Part shown: in pieces, positions 1 through 10,315 of the stretch | How positions within the stretch are numbered: position 1 is the stretch's first letter | Layout: each line of letters opens with the position of its first letter | Assembly: GCA_963204715.1 (NCBI GenBank) | Contig: CAUJHK010000031.1 | Location: forward strand, 1 to 41,411 | Source of the DNA: Pseudomonadota bacterium | GTDB lineage: Bacteria; Pseudomonadota; Alphaproteobacteria; Micavibrionales; Micavibrionaceae | Length of the DNA: 41,411 nucleotides | Direction of reading: 5' to 3' | The notes under the pieces: model-generated | The model's input: the letters and a program-made list of their open reading frames with translations, nothing else | Told to the model about the DNA's origin: nothing | Database searches by the model: none | Made by a program: the position numbers and the translations under genes

Positions 1-43
1 TTAATAGGAATACTTAAGTCCTGTTTAGCGAAAAGAGAAAAGC

Positions 44-598
44 ATGTTTATCCAGACTGAAAATACACCCAATCCCGCCACCATAAAATTTATTCCTGGG
101 GTGAAGGTCATGCCCTCTGGTGTGGCGGAATTTGAAAGCAATGAGCAGGCGCAAGCTTCTCCGCTCGCCCAGCGTATCTTTGAGATTAAAGGTGTGCAGA
201 GCGTGTTTTTTGGTCATGATTTTATAGCCGTCACCAAGACAGATGCTGTGGAGTGGCCCAATATTAAAGCACCAATTCTTTCGGTGGTAATGCAACACTT
301 CTCTATGGGGGAGCCTTTGTTTTTTGAAGGCCGCGAAGACGGGGATAAAAATGATGACCTTCTTGATGAGATATCAAAGCAGATTAAGGAGTTGATAGAT
401 ACACGCGTGCGCCCTGCGGTGGCGCAAGATGGAGGCGATATTGTTTTTGAAAAATTTGACAAAGGAATTGTCTTTTTAAAAATGCGCGGTGCGTGTTCAG
501 GATGCCCCAGCTCTACAATCACTTTGAAAAATGGTGTTGAGAATATGCTCCGTCATTATGTTCCCGAGGTTTTGGAAGTCCGCCAGACGATGGAGTGA
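44..598 (+). CDS. NifU family Fe-S cluster scaffold/carrier protein (Nfu N-terminal domain plus NifU-like C-terminal domain)
   Basis: N-terminus MFIQTENTPNPATIKFIPG typical of Nfu_N; C-terminal CSGCPSS CxxC motif. Confidence 0.95.
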   Translation: MFIQTENTPNPATIKFIPGVKVMPSGVAEFESNEQAQASPLAQRIFEIKGVQSVFFGHDFIAVTKTDAVEWPNIKAPILSVVMQHFSMGEPLFFEGREDGDKNDDLLDEISKQIKELIDTRVRPAVAQDGGDIVFEKFDKGIVFLKMRGACSGCPSSTITLKNGVENMLRHYVPEVLEVRQTME

Positions 599-600
599 GG

Positions 601-1707
601 CTACTCTGCGCTTGGCGTGGGGTATAGGGTTGAAAGGCTTTGCTCGCCATTCTGATCGTCTTGCGTGTCATGGGATGTTAGCATCAGTCCGAACCAACGC
701 CAACGTGTGTCATCACCATTGCCTTGCTCCACAGGTAGTGTGCAGTTTATCCTGACTTTTTGGGTTGGCGGTGTTTTAAATCTTATTTCAACGCGGTTGT
801 TGATGGTGTCTATAACAGGTTTTTCAGGGGACGATGAAAAACAATCCAGCGCTTTTATAAAAGGCAAAAAATCTTTTTTCAAAGTAAAGCCTATGGATTT
901 TTTTAAAAAGCCGTCCTCCGGAGCAATGTCCGATACGGGAAGAGGGAGGGCATTGGCCGTCATAACAAAGCGGTCCATATCTCCAAAAGATTCTGTCAGG
1001 GTAAATCTGGGAATGGCAAACAGGTCGCCCTCGTTATGGGCCACGCCAGATTGCTGGCCGAATGCGGCTAAAAAGCCCATATCTTTGACAATTTTTTGAT
1101 ATGATTTTGAATATTCGCCAAAGGGATAAGCAAAAAAAGCAGGGCTTTCATCCGTTTCTTTTCGAATGTCAGCAAGAGAGTTGTTAATCTGCCGTTTTAT
1201 ATCGGCATCAGCCATGCTGGATAAACGTGCGTATGATGATGGTTGAAGTCCGAAGTCAACAAGGCCTGTTCGCTTTAACGCTCTGATATCATCCCATGAC
1301 AATGTCGCGCCAGTTTGGGAAATCTTTCCCGATGGAATAAAAACAGTAAAAGGAATTTTGTGCTGAATTAAAATCGGCGCTGCATAGGTTACAATAGATT
1401 TGTCGGCGCCATCAAACGTAATGGCGATCGTTCTGTCAGGCAATTTTTGATTATTTTTAAAGGCTTCTATAATGTTTTTCAAGGGCAGAATGTGATATCC
1501 GCCACTGGTAAGCTCATCAATATGGTTTGAAAATTGCTGAGGGGTTACTAGCCTTGCGTCTTCATAATTATCACCCACACCAAAATAATTGTAGATAACA
1601 GCATATCTTTGGTCATAGTCGTTTTGTGCCCAAGCTGACGCAGGGGCAGCAAAGAGCAGAGCGGCGGTAACGCAAAGGCTGAAAAAGAAGGGTTTGGTCT
1701 TGAACAT
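601..1707 (-). CDS. Exported polysaccharide deacetylase-fold protein, catalytic motifs apparently degenerate
   Basis: Signal peptide (MFKTKPFFFSLCVTAALLFAAPASAWA); NodB-like order AITFDGADKS ... FAYPFGEYS; motif 1 and motif 2 altered. Confidence 0.8.
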   Translation of the reverse strand: MFKTKPFFFSLCVTAALLFAAPASAWAQNDYDQRYAVIYNYFGVGDNYEDARLVTPQQFSNHIDELTSGGYHILPLKNIIEAFKNNQKLPDRTIAITFDGADKSIVTYAAPILIQHKIPFTVFIPSGKISQTGATLSWDDIRALKRTGLVDFGLQPSSYARLSSMADADIKRQINNSLADIRKETDESPAFFAYPFGEYSKSYQKIVKDMGFLAAFGQQSGVAHNEGDLFAIPRFTLTESFGDMDRFVMTANALPLPVSDIAPEDGFLKKSIGFTLKKDFLPFIKALDCFSSSPEKPVIDTINNRVEIRFKTPPTQKVRINCTLPVEQGNGDDTRWRWFGLMLTSHDTQDDQNGEQSLSTLYPTPSAE

Positions 1708-1820
1708 GGGTAATGGATTAGCTTATTTAAGACGTGAAAGCCACGAAAATGCGGTGCTATTGATAAAGGCCTTTTTTGATGTATTTAAGGGGGGAGAAAA
1801 ATCAACATAGGGAAAATATT

Positions 1821-2417
1821 ATGACTAGAAATGTAAAATTATCACAAGACGCTTTGGAAAACCTTTTCCTCGAAGCCAGAACCTATAATTCATGGCAGGA
1901 CAAGGATGTCGGTGATGAGCTTCTGGTTCAAATCTTTGATCTGATGAAAATGGCACCGACCAGCGCAAACTGTTCTCCCATGCGCACGGTATTTGTGAAA
2001 TCCAAAGAGCAAAAAGAAATTTTAAAACCGCTTTTAGACAAGGGCAACGTAGACAAAACCATGTCTGCCCCCGTCACAGCCATATTCGCCTATGATAGAA
2101 AATTTTATGAACATCTTCCAAAATTGTTTCCGCACGTTGATGCCAAAAGCTGGTTTGAGGGCAATGATAAAAAAATTGAAGAAACCATGTGGAGAAACGG
2201 CACGCTTCAGGCGGGTTACTTTATTTTGGCGGCGCGCGCCTTGGGGCTTGATTGCGGGCCGATGTCGGGTTTCAACAGCGCTAAAGTCAAACAAGCTTTT
2301 TTTCCAAATCTTGATGGTGATGTAAATTTTATGTGCAACCTTGGTTATGGTGATGGGAAAACACTTTTCCCTCGCTCACCACGTTTTGATTTTGCGGATG
2401 TAAACAAAATTGTCTGA
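1821..2417 (+). CDS. Nitroreductase family protein, malonic semialdehyde reductase (RutE/HadB)-like
   Basis: [37 protein letters not shown] resembles RutE; ATG at 1821 preferred over the upstream start in the track. Confidence 0.85.
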   Translation: MTRNVKLSQDALENLFLEARTYNSWQDKDVGDELLVQIFDLMKMAPTSANCSPMRTVFVKSKEQKEILKPLLDKGNVDKTMSAPVTAIFAYDRKFYEHLPKLFPHVDAKSWFEGNDKKIEETMWRNGTLQAGYFILAARALGLDCGPMSGFNSAKVKQAFFPNLDGDVNFMCNLGYGDGKTLFPRSPRFDFADVNKIV

Positions 2418-3129
2418 AGATTTTTCAACACCCGTTCTGGCGCTAGATACATCGCTTGCTGGTTGCGTTGTGGGGGTGATGTTGCCAAAAGAAGAAGCTT
2501 TTTTTCAAAAAACCTTGAAAACAGACCGTGATCAGGCCGCAAAGCTTGTCCCCATAATCGAGGACGTTCTGAAAGAGGCGGGAATTTCTTTCAAAGATCT
2601 TGGTTTGATTGTCACAACAAAAGGGCCTGGGTCTTTTACGGGTTTGCGTATAGGTATGACAACGGCAAAAACATTAGGGCTTTCTTTGAATATTCCTGTG
2701 CAGGGTATCGACACACTTTGCGTCATGATAAAAAGTTGTGGGCAGGCAGATGAGTCATCGGGCTATCTCTGCGTTCTTGAAACCAAACGAGCTGATTTTT
2801 ACGCAGGTTTTGCGGACAAGGATATGGGGCGCGAGGGTGCCTCTTTTTCAGGAAGCCGAGAGGAAATTCTAAAGCAGTGTGAGGGGCAAAAGCTTCACCT
2901 GTGCGGCGATGCCACAGACAGGTTTTTGGCAGGGGGGGATGAAGGGTTTTTTATGTCAGTCACAAAGCGTGATTTGCTCTGTCCTTTGGCTCTTTGCAAG
3001 CTTGGTGTGGCTGAATATCTTGCCCAAGGCAATGGCCATGAAACGCTTGAACCGCTTTATCTGCGGGGGGCTGATGTATCGCAATCCAAAAAACCACAGC
3101 GGGAAATTAAAGATTTTATACAATCTTAA
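2410..3129 (+). CDS. tsaB: tRNA threonylcarbamoyladenosine biosynthesis protein TsaB
   Basis: [14 protein letters not shown] and [24 protein letters not shown] motifs; TTG start overlapping the upstream stop. Confidence 0.92.
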   Translation: MSEDFSTPVLALDTSLAGCVVGVMLPKEEAFFQKTLKTDRDQAAKLVPIIEDVLKEAGISFKDLGLIVTTKGPGSFTGLRIGMTTAKTLGLSLNIPVQGIDTLCVMIKSCGQADESSGYLCVLETKRADFYAGFADKDMGREGASFSGSREEILKQCEGQKLHLCGDATDRFLAGGDEGFFMSVTKRDLLCPLALCKLGVAEYLAQGNGHETLEPLYLRGADVSQSKKPQREIKDFIQS

Positions 3130-3216
3130 GTATTCGTGTTGTATAAACATAAAACACTTGAAATAAACAGGGTTTGGTTTAACTCTATAGCAAAGTAACA
3201 ATAAGGGAACTTTATT

Positions 3217-3630
3217 ATGGCTGAGCAAACAACACATTCAGATTTACTGGCTCTGACAACCGAAATTGTGTCCGCTCATGTGTCCAATAATATTGTCCCA
3301 CAGAATGAGTTATCAGGCCTTATTGACACGGTGTTTAGAACTTTGGCCAGCCTTGGCGGTCATTCCCCCATGACGGCGGACAGGCCGCAGCCCGTTGTGC
3401 CCATAAAAAAATCTATAACCCCTGAGTATATTGTGTGCTTGGAAGACGGGAAGAAATTAAAGATGCTCAAGCGCCACTTAAAAACGGCTTATGATATGTC
3501 GCCTGAAGAATATCGTGAGCGCTGGGGCTTGCCAGCAGATTATCCCATGGTGGCTCCCAACTACGCAAAGCAGCGTAGCCGTCTGGCCAAGGACATAGGT
3601 CTTGGCACCAAAAGCAAACCTAAAAAATAA
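3217..3630 (+). CDS. mucR: MucR/Ros family transcriptional regulator
   Basis: ITPEYIVCLEDGKKLKMLKRHLKTAYDMSPEEYRERWGLPADYPMVAPNYAKQRS. Confidence 0.95.
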   Translation: MAEQTTHSDLLALTTEIVSAHVSNNIVPQNELSGLIDTVFRTLASLGGHSPMTADRPQPVVPIKKSITPEYIVCLEDGKKLKMLKRHLKTAYDMSPEEYRERWGLPADYPMVAPNYAKQRSRLAKDIGLGTKSKPKK

Positions 3631-3642
3631 AGTCTGGATGAC

Positions 3643-4467
3643 CTAGCTTTTAGAGAGTTCTTTGCTGCGGGCTGCGGCATGCTCTATGGTTTGGGTTAAA
3701 ATATCTTGCAGCCTCCCATCCATAAGGACGGACAAGCCTGCGGCGGTTGTGCCGTTGGGGCTTGTGACATTTTGGCGTAAAACATGTGCGGGGGTAGAAC
3801 TTTGCGCATCAGCCAACGCGGCGGCACCGATAATGGTCTGGCGGGCGAGCGTCATAGAAAACTCTGCCTCAAGACCAGCGTTTTCTCCTGCCTTTGCCAA
3901 AGCTTCTGTCAGGTAAAAAACATAGGCAGGCCCGCTTCCAGACAGGGCCGTGATCGCGTCCATGTCTGCGTCGTCTTTTGTCCATAAAAAATGTCCCATG
4001 GCCAAAAGCAAAGATTCTACCATCTGTTTTTGGGAAGGCTTCAAGGCAAGGTTTTCAACGGCCACGCTCATCCCCTTGCCTATGGCGGCAGGGGTGTTTG
4101 GCATGGCGCGGACAAGGGGGTTTTGCTCGCGGAATTTTTTAGACAAGTCTTTCGTGGTTTTGCCAGCAAGAATAGAAAGGATGGGAAGCTCACGCGGCAG
4201 AGCGCCTTCTTTGCCATCCAAAAAACTGTTTAGCGTTTGGGGTTTTATGGCCAGAACCAGAACATCCCACGTTGCCGCTTTTTCTAAAAACGCCTCTTCG
4301 GTTTTCAGGACAGAATCTTCCGCGCAGAAGGGGTCATAAATATCAATCGTTTTGATAAGGCCAGCCTTTTGCCATGATAAAACCATGGAGGCTCCCATCT
4401 TGCCGTATCCAGCAAGCCCTATTTTAAAAGGGGTAACGGGCGCGCCTTGGGGCAAGGCGTTGGTCAT
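3643..4467 (-). CDS. proC: Pyrroline-5-carboxylate reductase
   Basis: GLAGYGKMGASM Rossmann start; VRAMPNTPAAIGKGMS; ALSGSGPAYVFYLTEAL; NVTSPNGTTAAGL. Confidence 0.96.
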   Translation of the reverse strand: MTNALPQGAPVTPFKIGLAGYGKMGASMVLSWQKAGLIKTIDIYDPFCAEDSVLKTEEAFLEKAATWDVLVLAIKPQTLNSFLDGKEGALPRELPILSILAGKTTKDLSKKFREQNPLVRAMPNTPAAIGKGMSVAVENLALKPSQKQMVESLLLAMGHFLWTKDDADMDAITALSGSGPAYVFYLTEALAKAGENAGLEAEFSMTLARQTIIGAAALADAQSSTPAHVLRQNVTSPNGTTAAGLSVLMDGRLQDILTQTIEHAAARSKELSKS

Positions 4468-4976
4468 GACACTCCAGCCACTTGCATGGCTGCAAGGGAC
4501 AGGTCGGCATCATTGGCAGGTGTGCTTCGCGAAAGCAATTCGAAAACGGGGTAAAATCGTTCACACTCCGCCAGTGCAATATCCACAAGGTCTTCAAGAT
4601 GCTCCGCGCCTGATGTGTGGGTCATGCCCCGAAACAAGGTCGTATGGCGGAAGCATGGAATGTCAGAGCCTTCGCGCAAATCAAAATGTCCCAGCCAAAG
4701 GCCAGCATTGATGGATGACATGGTTTTTTTTACATCATCCAGCGCGTTGCGATGGATATCAAGGTCATACTGGCACACAAAGGTCATGGCGCTGTATTGT
4801 TCTTGCCATTGAAAAAAGAGTTTGTATTCGCCCATTTTGCCCGTGATCTGAACAATCAGCTCATCTTCCGTCATGCGGTCAAACACCCATTCATTGGCGT
4901 AGAGAATCTCTTCCACGCTATCAAGCGGGTTGCTGACATCTTCAAAAATATCAATTTGCTCTGATGTCTGGCTCAT
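4464..4976 (-). CDS. YbjN domain-containing protein
   Basis: NPLDSVEEILYANEWVFDRMTEDELIVQITGKMGEYKLFFQWQEQYSAM pattern of alphaproteobacterial YbjN proteins; coupled to proC. Confidence 0.8.
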   Translation of the reverse strand: MSQTSEQIDIFEDVSNPLDSVEEILYANEWVFDRMTEDELIVQITGKMGEYKLFFQWQEQYSAMTFVCQYDLDIHRNALDDVKKTMSSINAGLWLGHFDLREGSDIPCFRHTTLFRGMTHTSGAEHLEDLVDIALAECERFYPVFELLSRSTPANDADLSLAAMQVAGVS

Positions 4977-5263
4977 TATTTCTTCTTCGCTGGCTTTTTC
5001 TTGGTCGCTTTTGTGGCCACTTTCTTAGGGGCGGGGGCTTTTTTGCCGCCGCTCAGGGCTTCCAGCTTTTTTTGCAGCTCTTTGACCTGCGCTTCAAGGC
5101 GGTCAAAATCTTCACGTGGCACCAAATCCATGCGGTTTGCCATCTCGTCAAAACGGGCTTTGACGTCGTTCATAATCTGCTCGCGCACACCTGAAAACAA
5201 GTGCATGGCACCGCCCGCCATGCGGCTTAAATCGTCGAAAATTTTGGGGTCTGGTTTTATCAT
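4976..5263 (-). CDS. UbiK-like accessory factor (BMFP domain) with Lys-rich tail
   Basis: KIFDDLSRMAGGAMHLFSGVREQIMNDVKARFDEMANRMDLVPREDFDRLEAQVKELQKKLEAL. Confidence 0.85.
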   Translation of the reverse strand: MIKPDPKIFDDLSRMAGGAMHLFSGVREQIMNDVKARFDEMANRMDLVPREDFDRLEAQVKELQKKLEALSGGKKAPAPKKVATKATKKKPAKKK

Positions 5264-5449
5264 TGTGATTCCCGTCAATCAATGTGGCTTATTGGTTAGC
5301 ATTCCCTTGATTTGCCTTGCAACACAGCAAAGCGGTTTCTTGGAACATATCCACTGCGGATTTTTGTGAGTTTTTGGCCAGTTTAAGGATGGGCTATGGA
5401 TTGTTAAGGATTTGTGACGTAAAATAATAAAAAGCATGAGGGTTTGAAA

Positions 5450-6439
5450 ATGATTATTGTCACAGGTGGCGCAGGGTTTATAGGGTCTAATCTGGTTGCA
5501 GGGCTAGAGACTCATGGCCTTTCCAACATAGTGGTTTGCGATGTTCTAGGGAGCGGGGATAAGTGGCGCAACATTGCCAAGCGCGAAATCCGTGATGTGG
5601 TTCACCCCGACAGGCTGTTTGACTATATGAACAACCATGCTGACGAGATTGAAATGGTCTACCACATAGGTGCCATATCATCGACCACGGAAACCGATGC
5701 TGACTTGATTATTGATACCAATTTTGTGTTGTCGCGCAGGGTGTGGAAATGGTGCTGGAAGCACAACAAGCGCCTTGTCTATGCGTCTTCTGCCGCAACC
5801 TATGGTGATGGAAAGCACGGCTTTAAGGATGATGAGTCTATTGATGGCTTGAAGCATTTGATGCCGTTAAACCCTTATGGCTGGTCAAAGCATGTGTTTG
5901 ACCGCCGCATAGCGCGCGTTGTCGAAACAAAGTCTGAGCCTTTGCCAGCGCAGTGGGCAGGCTTGAAGTTTTTTAATGCTTATGGCCCCAATGAATACCA
6001 TAAGGCTGACCAGATGAGCGTGGTCTGCAAACTCTACCCTCAGGTAATGGCAGGCGCGGCGGCACGCTTGTTCAAGTCCCATCACCCTGATTATGAAGAT
6101 GGTGGCCAGCTGCGTGATTTTGTGTGGGTCGGCGATATTGTGGATGTCATGGTCTGGCTTTATGATCATCCTGAAATAAACGGCCTGTTTAATGTGGGGT
6201 CTGGCAAGGCTCGCTCGTTTAAAGATTTGGCAGAAAGCACGTTCAAGGCTTCTGGAAAGCAGCCTAAAATACATTACATGGATATGCCTGAATCTTTGCG
6301 CGAGAAATATCAGTATTATACGCAAGCGGACATGGCGAAGTTAAAGGCGGCGGGATATTCAAAACCTTTTACAGAGCTTGAAGATGGCGTTGAAAAATAC
6401 GTGAAGGACTATCTGTCCAAATCCGATCCCTACAGATAG
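5450..6439 (+). CDS. rfaD: ADP-glyceromanno-heptose 6-epimerase
   Basis: MIIVTGGAGFIGSNLV; YHIGAISSTTETDADLI; YASSAATYGDG; NPYGWSKHVFD. Confidence 0.95.
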   Translation: MIIVTGGAGFIGSNLVAGLETHGLSNIVVCDVLGSGDKWRNIAKREIRDVVHPDRLFDYMNNHADEIEMVYHIGAISSTTETDADLIIDTNFVLSRRVWKWCWKHNKRLVYASSAATYGDGKHGFKDDESIDGLKHLMPLNPYGWSKHVFDRRIARVVETKSEPLPAQWAGLKFFNAYGPNEYHKADQMSVVCKLYPQVMAGAAARLFKSHHPDYEDGGQLRDFVWVGDIVDVMVWLYDHPEINGLFNVGSGKARSFKDLAESTFKASGKQPKIHYMDMPESLREKYQYYTQADMAKLKAAGYSKPFTELEDGVEKYVKDYLSKSDPYR

Positions 6440-6489
6440 GGCATGTAGCAGGGTGACAAATGTCATGTTTGCCCTTATAGTCCTGCCCC

Positions 6490-7293
6490 ATGGCATTACA
6501 ATTTCCGAACTTTGACCCCGTAGCCATAGCGCTGGGGCCTCTTCAAATCCGATGGTACGCGCTGGGTTATCTAGCGGGGTTTTTGCTCGGCTGGGTCTAT
6601 GCGCGCTGGATAGTAAAGCGCGATGAACCCTTTGGTTTGCGCCCCAACCGTCTGGATGTGGATGATTATCTGCCCTTTGCCGTCATGGGTGTTATTCTGG
6701 GCGGACGGTTTGGCTATGTTTTGTTTTATCAGCCCGCTTATTATTTTTCTCATCCATTTGAAATTTTGCAGGTCTGGAATGGCGGCATGTCCTTTCATGG
6801 TGGTGTTCTGGGTGTTGTTATCTCGGTCATAAGTTACGCACTCTTGAAAAAAATCCCTGTGTTTCGTCTGGCGGACTTGTTCGCCGTGTGCTGCACCTTT
6901 GGCCTGTTCTTTGGGCGTATTGCCAATTTTGTAAATGGTGAGCTTTTTGGCCGCACAACAGATGTGCCGTGGGGCATTGTTTTCCCTGGTGGCGGGGATT
7001 TACCACGCCACCCCAGCCAGCTCTATGAAGCAGGGCTTGAGGGGCTTTTGCTTTTTACTATCCTGAGCGCGCTTATTTTGAATGAAAGAATCCGCAGCAG
7101 GCCAGGCATTGTCGCAGGAGCCTTTTTGGCGGGGTACGGCCTTTGCCGCATGTTTGTCGAAAACTTCCGTGAGCCTGATTCTTACTTGGGGTTTTTAACT
7201 CTCGGGCTGACCATGGGGCAGCTTCTTTGCATTCCCATGCTTTTAATTGGCGCGGGTTTTATAACCATGGCGGTGCGAAAGCGCCGTGCCTAA
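6490..7293 (+). CDS. lgt: Prolipoprotein diacylglyceryl transferase
   Basis: Lgt signature GRIANFVNGELFGRTTDVPWGIVFP; multiple TM segments. Confidence 0.97.
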   Translation: MALQFPNFDPVAIALGPLQIRWYALGYLAGFLLGWVYARWIVKRDEPFGLRPNRLDVDDYLPFAVMGVILGGRFGYVLFYQPAYYFSHPFEILQVWNGGMSFHGGVLGVVISVISYALLKKIPVFRLADLFAVCCTFGLFFGRIANFVNGELFGRTTDVPWGIVFPGGGDLPRHPSQLYEAGLEGLLLFTILSALILNERIRSRPGIVAGAFLAGYGLCRMFVENFREPDSYLGFLTLGLTMGQLLCIPMLLIGAGFITMAVRKRRA

Positions 7294-8377
7294 TCTCCTT
7301 GAAAACATTATCAAGAACAAAATCCGCACGCAGGGCACGATAACCATTGCCGACTATATGGAGCTTTGCCTTGGCCACCCCCAATACGGCTATTACATGA
7401 CCCGTGATCCGTTCGGGGCAAAGGGGGATTTTATCACCGCGCCAGAAGTGTCCCAAATGTTCGGGGAGATGATAGGGCTGTGGCTGGCCGACCTGTGGAT
7501 GAAAATGGGCAGTCCGTCTGAATTTATCCTTCTGGAATGTGGCCCTGGTCGCGGCACGCTGATGGAGGACATTTTACGCACAACCAAAGGGCTTGCAGGC
7601 TTTCATCAGGCTAAAAAATTATATCTGATGGAGATGTCGCCAACCCTAAAAGCAATCCAAAAACAAAAATTAAATATATACGAACCGACCTGGATTGATG
7701 ACTTAAACGCGCTCCCAGCAAGAGTTCCACTGCTTTTGGTGGCAAATGAATTTTTGGACGCTTTACCCATTCACCAGCTTGTCAAAACAGGACAGGAATG
7801 GATGGAAAAGCGCATTGAATTAAAGGACGATGCGTTTCACTTTGTGTATAAACCCGTGGATAAAAGGTTGAAAAGCTGTGTACCAAAGAAAATTTGGGAG
7901 TCGCAGACTGATGGCGTTTTTGAGGCATCGCTCATCTTAAACCAATACATTAAGTCTGTGGATATTTTGTTGAAAAAACAAAATGGTGTGGCGTTGTTTG
8001 TAGATTACGGACATCCCGAAACAGCGATGGGAGATACCCTCCAAACCATGCGTTCACACCGTTTCGTAAACCTATTCGATACGCCTGGACACAGTGACAT
8101 AACAGCCCATGTTGATTTTGAAAATATAGCCATGCAGGCATGGGCGGATGAATTGATTGTCCACGGCCCCACAACGCAAAAGTCATTTTTGACAGGCCTT
8201 GGTATTGATGTGCGCGCAGAGCGATTGATGATGGGGGCAGATGACACCCAAAAAGAGAGTTTGCGAAGCGGTCTGAATCGTCTTATCGATACGGATCAGA
8301 TGGGAAGTTTATTCAAGGTTATGGCACTATGCCCTGACCCGAATTTGAAACTGGAGGGGTTTGATGAAAGTCTTTAA
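7286..8377 (+). CDS. SAM-dependent methyltransferase, NDUFAF7/MidA family (DUF185)
   Basis: YMELCLGHPQYGYYMTRDPFGAKGDFITAPEVSQMFGEMIGLW; LLECGPGRGTLMEDILR. Confidence 0.94.
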   Translation: MPNLLENIIKNKIRTQGTITIADYMELCLGHPQYGYYMTRDPFGAKGDFITAPEVSQMFGEMIGLWLADLWMKMGSPSEFILLECGPGRGTLMEDILRTTKGLAGFHQAKKLYLMEMSPTLKAIQKQKLNIYEPTWIDDLNALPARVPLLLVANEFLDALPIHQLVKTGQEWMEKRIELKDDAFHFVYKPVDKRLKSCVPKKIWESQTDGVFEASLILNQYIKSVDILLKKQNGVALFVDYGHPETAMGDTLQTMRSHRFVNLFDTPGHSDITAHVDFENIAMQAWADELIVHGPTTQKSFLTGLGIDVRAERLMMGADDTQKESLRSGLNRLIDTDQMGSLFKVMALCPDPNLKLEGFDESL

Positions 8378-9155
8378 AGAAGATGGTTTTGCCAAGGCCT
8401 GTGGCGCAATCATATCCTATGGTTTTTATGGCCGCACGGGTGGAGTAAGCACAGGGCTGTACACATCACTAAATTGCGGTACAGGGTCGCAAGACAATCA
8501 AAATCACGTTGCACAAAACCGCAGCATCATTGCAAAAAATCTGGGTGTTGCGGATGACAATATTTCAACAGTGTGGCAATGTCATTCAGCAACATGTTTA
8601 TCAATAAAATCGGATGTTTCTCAAGGCGAAGACAGACCAAGGGCCGATGCGCTGGTCACGGATGTTGCAGGCCTTGCGATAGGGGTGTTGACGGCCGATT
8701 GCGGGCCTGTCCTTTTTAGGGGAGAAAAACCGTCAGGCGCACCTGTGGTCGGCGCCGCGCATGCGGGTTGGGGCGGCGCTCTGGGCGGTGTTTTAGAAGA
8801 CACGGTTTCAAAAATGCAAACCCTTGGCGCAGGTGTAGAAACCATCACGGCGTGTGTCGGACCTTGTATCATGCAGGCCTCGTACGAAGTCATGGATGAT
8901 TTTATGCGACCGTTTGTGATGAAGCATGAAGAGGCCGAAAGGTTCTTTATGGTGGGGCAAAAAGAGGGTCGCCTTATGTTTGATTTGCCAGGATACATAG
9001 CGTTTCGTTTGTCCGCATGCGGGGTCAAAACCGTGCGTTTGATGGGCGTGGATACGTATAGGGATGAACAAAATTGTTTCAGCTACCGCCGCGCCACCCA
9101 TAGGGGTGAGGGTAGTTATGGCCGTCAAATGTCATGTATTGTGATTAACCCGTAG
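8364..9155 (+). CDS. pgeF: Peptidoglycan editing factor / polyphenol oxidase family (YfiH/PgeF)
   Basis: TADCGPVLF; GAAHAGWGGALGGVLEDTV; ACVGPCIMQASYEV. Confidence 0.93.
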   Translation: MKVFKEDGFAKACGAIISYGFYGRTGGVSTGLYTSLNCGTGSQDNQNHVAQNRSIIAKNLGVADDNISTVWQCHSATCLSIKSDVSQGEDRPRADALVTDVAGLAIGVLTADCGPVLFRGEKPSGAPVVGAAHAGWGGALGGVLEDTVSKMQTLGAGVETITACVGPCIMQASYEVMDDFMRPFVMKHEEAERFFMVGQKEGRLMFDLPGYIAFRLSACGVKTVRLMGVDTYRDEQNCFSYRRATHRGEGSYGRQMSCIVINP

Positions 9156-9232
9156 AATCAGGTTGATTTTACCCCGTCGGATTTTTTATAGTCCAATCAC
9201 ATCAATTCTTCATTTTACGGAAAAAAACACGA

Positions 9233-10165
9233 ATGATCATCATCGGCGGTAACTCCAATAGACCCTTGGCAGACGCTATCTCCTCATACCTTGGCGTGCC
9301 TGTTGCAAAAGCAGGCATCCGCCGCTTTTCAGACATGGAAGTGTTTGTAGAGATCATGGACAATATCCGCGGTGAGGATGTCTTTGTGGTGCAGTCCACA
9401 TCATACCCCGCCAACGATAACTTGATGGAGCTTTTGATTACGATTGATGCGTTAAAGCGCAGCTCGGCCCGCAGGATTACGGCCGTTATCCCTTATTTTG
9501 GCTATGCCCGCCAAGACAGAAAGACAGGCGGACGCACGCCAATCTCCGCCAAGCTTGTGGCCAATATGATAACGGCGGCAGGGGCGGATAGGGTTTTGAC
9601 TCTGGAACTGCACGCAGGCCAGATTCAGGGCTTTTTTGATATTCCTACGGACAATTTGATTGTCGCCCCCATATTCCTGCCACACATGGAAAAGCAGTTT
9701 AAACCAGAAGAAACCGTGATGGTTTCGCCCGATGTGGGCGGGGTTGTCCGAGCCCGCGCCATGGCCAAGAAGATGAACACTGACCTTGCCATTATCGATA
9801 AGCGCCGCGAAAAAGCGGGCGTTTCTGAGGTTATGAACATCATCGGCGAGGTCGATGGTAAACATTGTATTCTGGTGGATGACATTGTCGATTCTGCGGG
9901 CACATTGTGTAACGCCGCTGTGGCGCTTAAAAATGCGGGTGCCAAATCCATCCATGCCTATATCGTTCATGGGGTGTTGTCGGGCGGCGCGGTGGCTCGC
10001 GTGGCCTCCAGCCCCTTGGAAAAGCTGGTGATTACCGATTCTATCGCGGCGACAGAAGCTGTGCGCATGTCCCCGAACATTGAACAGTTAAGCATTGCCA
10101 CACTTATGGGCGAGGCCATGAAGCGGATTAGCGAAGAACGCTCAATTTCCGCGCTTTTTAGCTGA
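9233..10165 (+). CDS. prs: Ribose-phosphate pyrophosphokinase
   Basis: [53 protein letters not shown]. Confidence 0.98.
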   Translation: MIIIGGNSNRPLADAISSYLGVPVAKAGIRRFSDMEVFVEIMDNIRGEDVFVVQSTSYPANDNLMELLITIDALKRSSARRITAVIPYFGYARQDRKTGGRTPISAKLVANMITAAGADRVLTLELHAGQIQGFFDIPTDNLIVAPIFLPHMEKQFKPEETVMVSPDVGGVVRARAMAKKMNTDLAIIDKRREKAGVSEVMNIIGEVDGKHCILVDDIVDSAGTLCNAAVALKNAGAKSIHAYIVHGVLSGGAVARVASSPLEKLVITDSIAATEAVRMSPNIEQLSIATLMGEAMKRISEERSISALFS

Positions 10166-10315
10166 TTTTAAAGGCTATAAAGGCCGTTTTTATCGCCGCC
10201 GCCTTGAAAATCAACAAAACCCTTGCATTCCTGCGCCTTTTCTTGTTAATTGCGCCTGCGTGACCAGCACCCCTGGAGGCTGGCACTAACCATTTGATAG
10301 AAAAGGAACTAAACC

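Noticed and set aside
9452-9970. 172-aa minus-strand ORF inside prs
   Set aside because: Shadow of the conserved prs frame
10166-10200. Possible terminator after prs (AAAGGCTATAAAGGCC...TTTTT)
   Set aside because: Repeat is largely direct rather than inverted; stem too weak
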